NCBI GenBank assembly: GCA_017538775.1
Contig: JAFYIF010000012.1
Location: 1 to 5,643, forward strand
DNA: 5,643 nucleotides
Direction of reading: 5' to 3'
From: Oscillospiraceae bacterium
Lineage (GTDB): Bacteria; Bacillota; Clostridia; Oscillospirales; Oscillospiraceae
Shown: one piece after another, positions 4,630-5,643 of the stretch
Numbering within the stretch: the stretch's first letter is position 1
Layout of the letters: each line of letters starts with the position of its first letter
Program-made: the position numbers and the translations under genes
Notes under the pieces: model-generated
The model's input: the letters and a program-made list of their open reading frames with translations, nothing else
What the model was told of the DNA's origin: nothing
Databases searched by the model: none

Positions 4630-5529
4630 ATGGAACAGACAGAAAAGACGGTCCTGGCCCTGGGATTTTTTGACGGCATCCACATCGGCCACGGGGCCCT
4701 GCTGCGCCGGGCCACAGAGCGGGCGGCGCAGTTGGGGGCCACCCCGGCGGTGCTGACCTTTGACGTACACCCGGACATCCTGGTGAAGGGCGTGCCCGTG
4801 GCCCTGATCAACAACGCCGCCGACCGGGCCAGGATCCTGGCGCGGTATTACGGCATCACCACGATCTTCTACTTCCCCTTCAACAACGAGACGGCCCGGA
4901 TGCCCTGGCAGGACTTCCTCCAGCGCATGGTGGAGGAGCACGGGGCGGTGGGCTTCGTGGTGGGCCACGACTTCCGCTTCGGCGACCGGGGCAGCGGGGA
5001 CCCGGAAAAGCTCCGGGGCTGGTGCGCGGAGCGGTCTTTGAGCTGCGACGTGATCCCCGCCGTCAGCGCTCTGGGCGGCGTGGTGTCCTCCACCCGCATC
5101 CGGGACCTGATCCAGGACGGGGCGGTGGAGCAGGCCGACCAGCTTTTGGGCCACCCCCATCTGCTGAGCGGCACGGTCCTCCACGGCTTCCGCAACGGTC
5201 GGGCCATGGAGTTCCCCACCCTGAACCTCCGCTTCGACCGGAACGTGCTGGTGCCCCGCCACGGGGTCTACGCCACCAGGGTCCTGCTGGACGACGGCCG
5301 GGAGCTGAGCGGCGTCACCAACGTGGGCGTCCGCCCCACCTTCGGCGGCGAGGACGGCGTCACCGTGGAGACCCACCTGCTGCACTTCTCCGGCGACCTG
5401 TACGGCCAGACCGTCACCGTGGAGTTCCTGGCCTTCCTGCGCCCGGAGCGCAGCTTCGACTCCCCGGAGGCGCTGAAAGAGCAGATCCGGCAGGACGCGG
5501 AGCAGGCGGAAGCCATCGCGGGGGTATGA
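4630..5529 (+). CDS. ribF: Bifunctional riboflavin kinase / FAD synthetase
   Basis: This 299-aa enzyme makes FMN from riboflavin (C-terminal kinase) and FAD from FMN (N-terminal adenylyltransferase). The nucleotidyltransferase domain shows GFFDGIHIGH (12-21, the HxGH-type ATP motif), VVGHDFRFG (110-118) and SSTRIR (153-158). The riboflavin kinase domain begins near residue 175, with SGTVLHGFRNGRAMEFPTLNL (180-200, the PTxN Mg-ATP site), a GVYATRV strand, TNVGVRPTFGG and VETHLLHF carrying the likely catalytic Glu248. A glutamate precedes FPTLN where glycine is usual. The gene follows truB by 36 bases, as in many Firmicutes. No FMN riboswitch is visible in that short gap, so expression probably follows the operon promoter. 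The GTG at 4618 would add four residues but is less supported. Confidence 0.95.
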   Translation: MEQTEKTVLALGFFDGIHIGHGALLRRATERAAQLGATPAVLTFDVHPDILVKGVPVALINNAADRARILARYYGITTIFYFPFNNETARMPWQDFLQRMVEEHGAVGFVVGHDFRFGDRGSGDPEKLRGWCAERSLSCDVIPAVSALGGVVSSTRIRDLIQDGAVEQADQLLGHPHLLSGTVLHGFRNGRAMEFPTLNLRFDRNVLVPRHGVYATRVLLDDGRELSGVTNVGVRPTFGGEDGVTVETHLLHFSGDLYGQTVTVEFLAFLRPERSFDSPEALKEQIRQDAEQAEAIAGV

Positions 5530-5556
5530 CAGAAAAATGGCAGCGAGCCCCGGGCA

Positions 5557-5604
5557 GAAAAAACGGCGGACACACGAGCGGTGTCCGCCAAATCTTTCTC
5601 TCTT
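5557..5604. terminator. Bidirectional hairpin terminator after ribF
   Basis: GGCGGACAC (5565-5573) and GTGTCCGCC (5581-5589) form a perfect 9-bp stem with a 7-base loop. It is followed by a T-rich tail (AAATCTTTCTCTCTT) on the + strand and preceded by a run of six A (5558-5563), which gives a T-tract for transcription from the right. It ends the operon 35 bases after the ribF stop and may also serve a convergent gene beyond the window. Confidence 0.8.
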
Positions 5605-5643
5605 CCCGGCCTGTCCCTCTCTCGGCCACAGCCGCAGTATAGC
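5605..5643. other. Unassigned window end
   Basis: These last 39 bases, downstream of the terminator, show no ribosome binding site, recognisable coding sequence or clear promoter. TATACT, read on the - strand at 5636-5641, resembles a -10 box but has no visible -35 within the window. Confidence 0.3.

Noticed and set aside
3682..5385. Long open frame of 567 codons on the - strand
   Set aside because: It lies opposite truB and ribF, both of which have full family motifs. The frame is open because of high GC third positions, and its translation is rich in Arg, Gly, Ala, His and Gln without any recognisable domain.
1..5643. CRISPR array, tRNA or rRNA genes, att sites
   Set aside because: No regularly spaced direct repeats, tRNA-like cloverleaf or rRNA sequence was seen on either strand.

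Overview
The window looks like a chromosomal segment of a high-GC clostridial bacterium, probably an Oscillospiraceae-type gut organism (Oscillibacter/Flavonifractor-like). This placement is inferred from the GC-rich coding sequence, the strong purine-rich ribosome binding sites, the small secreted protein with NYFKLRDL-type stalk repeats, and the rbfA-nrnA-truB-ribF gene order. No marker in the window fixes the genus.

Bases 1-1710 are accessory DNA. Bases 1-145 are the 3' end of a group II intron, with a recognisable domain V and domain VI, read on the + strand. It abuts, antisense, the 3' end of a Y1 (HUH) REP-associated tyrosine transposase gene on the - strand (142-882). A palindromic REP-like element (937-970) lies in front of the transposase gene, a VapBC-type toxin-antitoxin pair follows (1040-1680), and a second, inverted and slightly decayed copy of the same element (1676-1710) closes the segment. 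The first bases after the intron (145-154) match one end of the same element, so the transposase gene appears bracketed by REPs and the intron appears to sit inside one of them.

Bases 1706-2430 hold a small secreted stalk-domain protein on the - strand (1706-2230), then a 200-base intergenic region. That region contains a strong + strand hairpin terminator, a fragment resembling half a REP, and a near-consensus promoter with an extended -10.

Bases 2431-5529 are a tightly packed + strand housekeeping operon: rbfA (30S maturation), nrnA (nanoRNA/pAp hydrolysis), truB (tRNA psi55 synthesis) and ribF (FMN/FAD synthesis). The first two junctions overlap and the last gap is 36 bases. A symmetrical hairpin terminator at 5557-5604 ends it. 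The last 39 bases show nothing I can call.

The most interesting point is the arrangement of RAYT transposase, REP, vapBC and inverted REP. It looks like a toxin-antitoxin cassette framed by the substrate sequences of the adjacent single-strand transposase. In addition, the REP arms supply a promoter -35 box on one side and stop codons for two convergent genes on the other.
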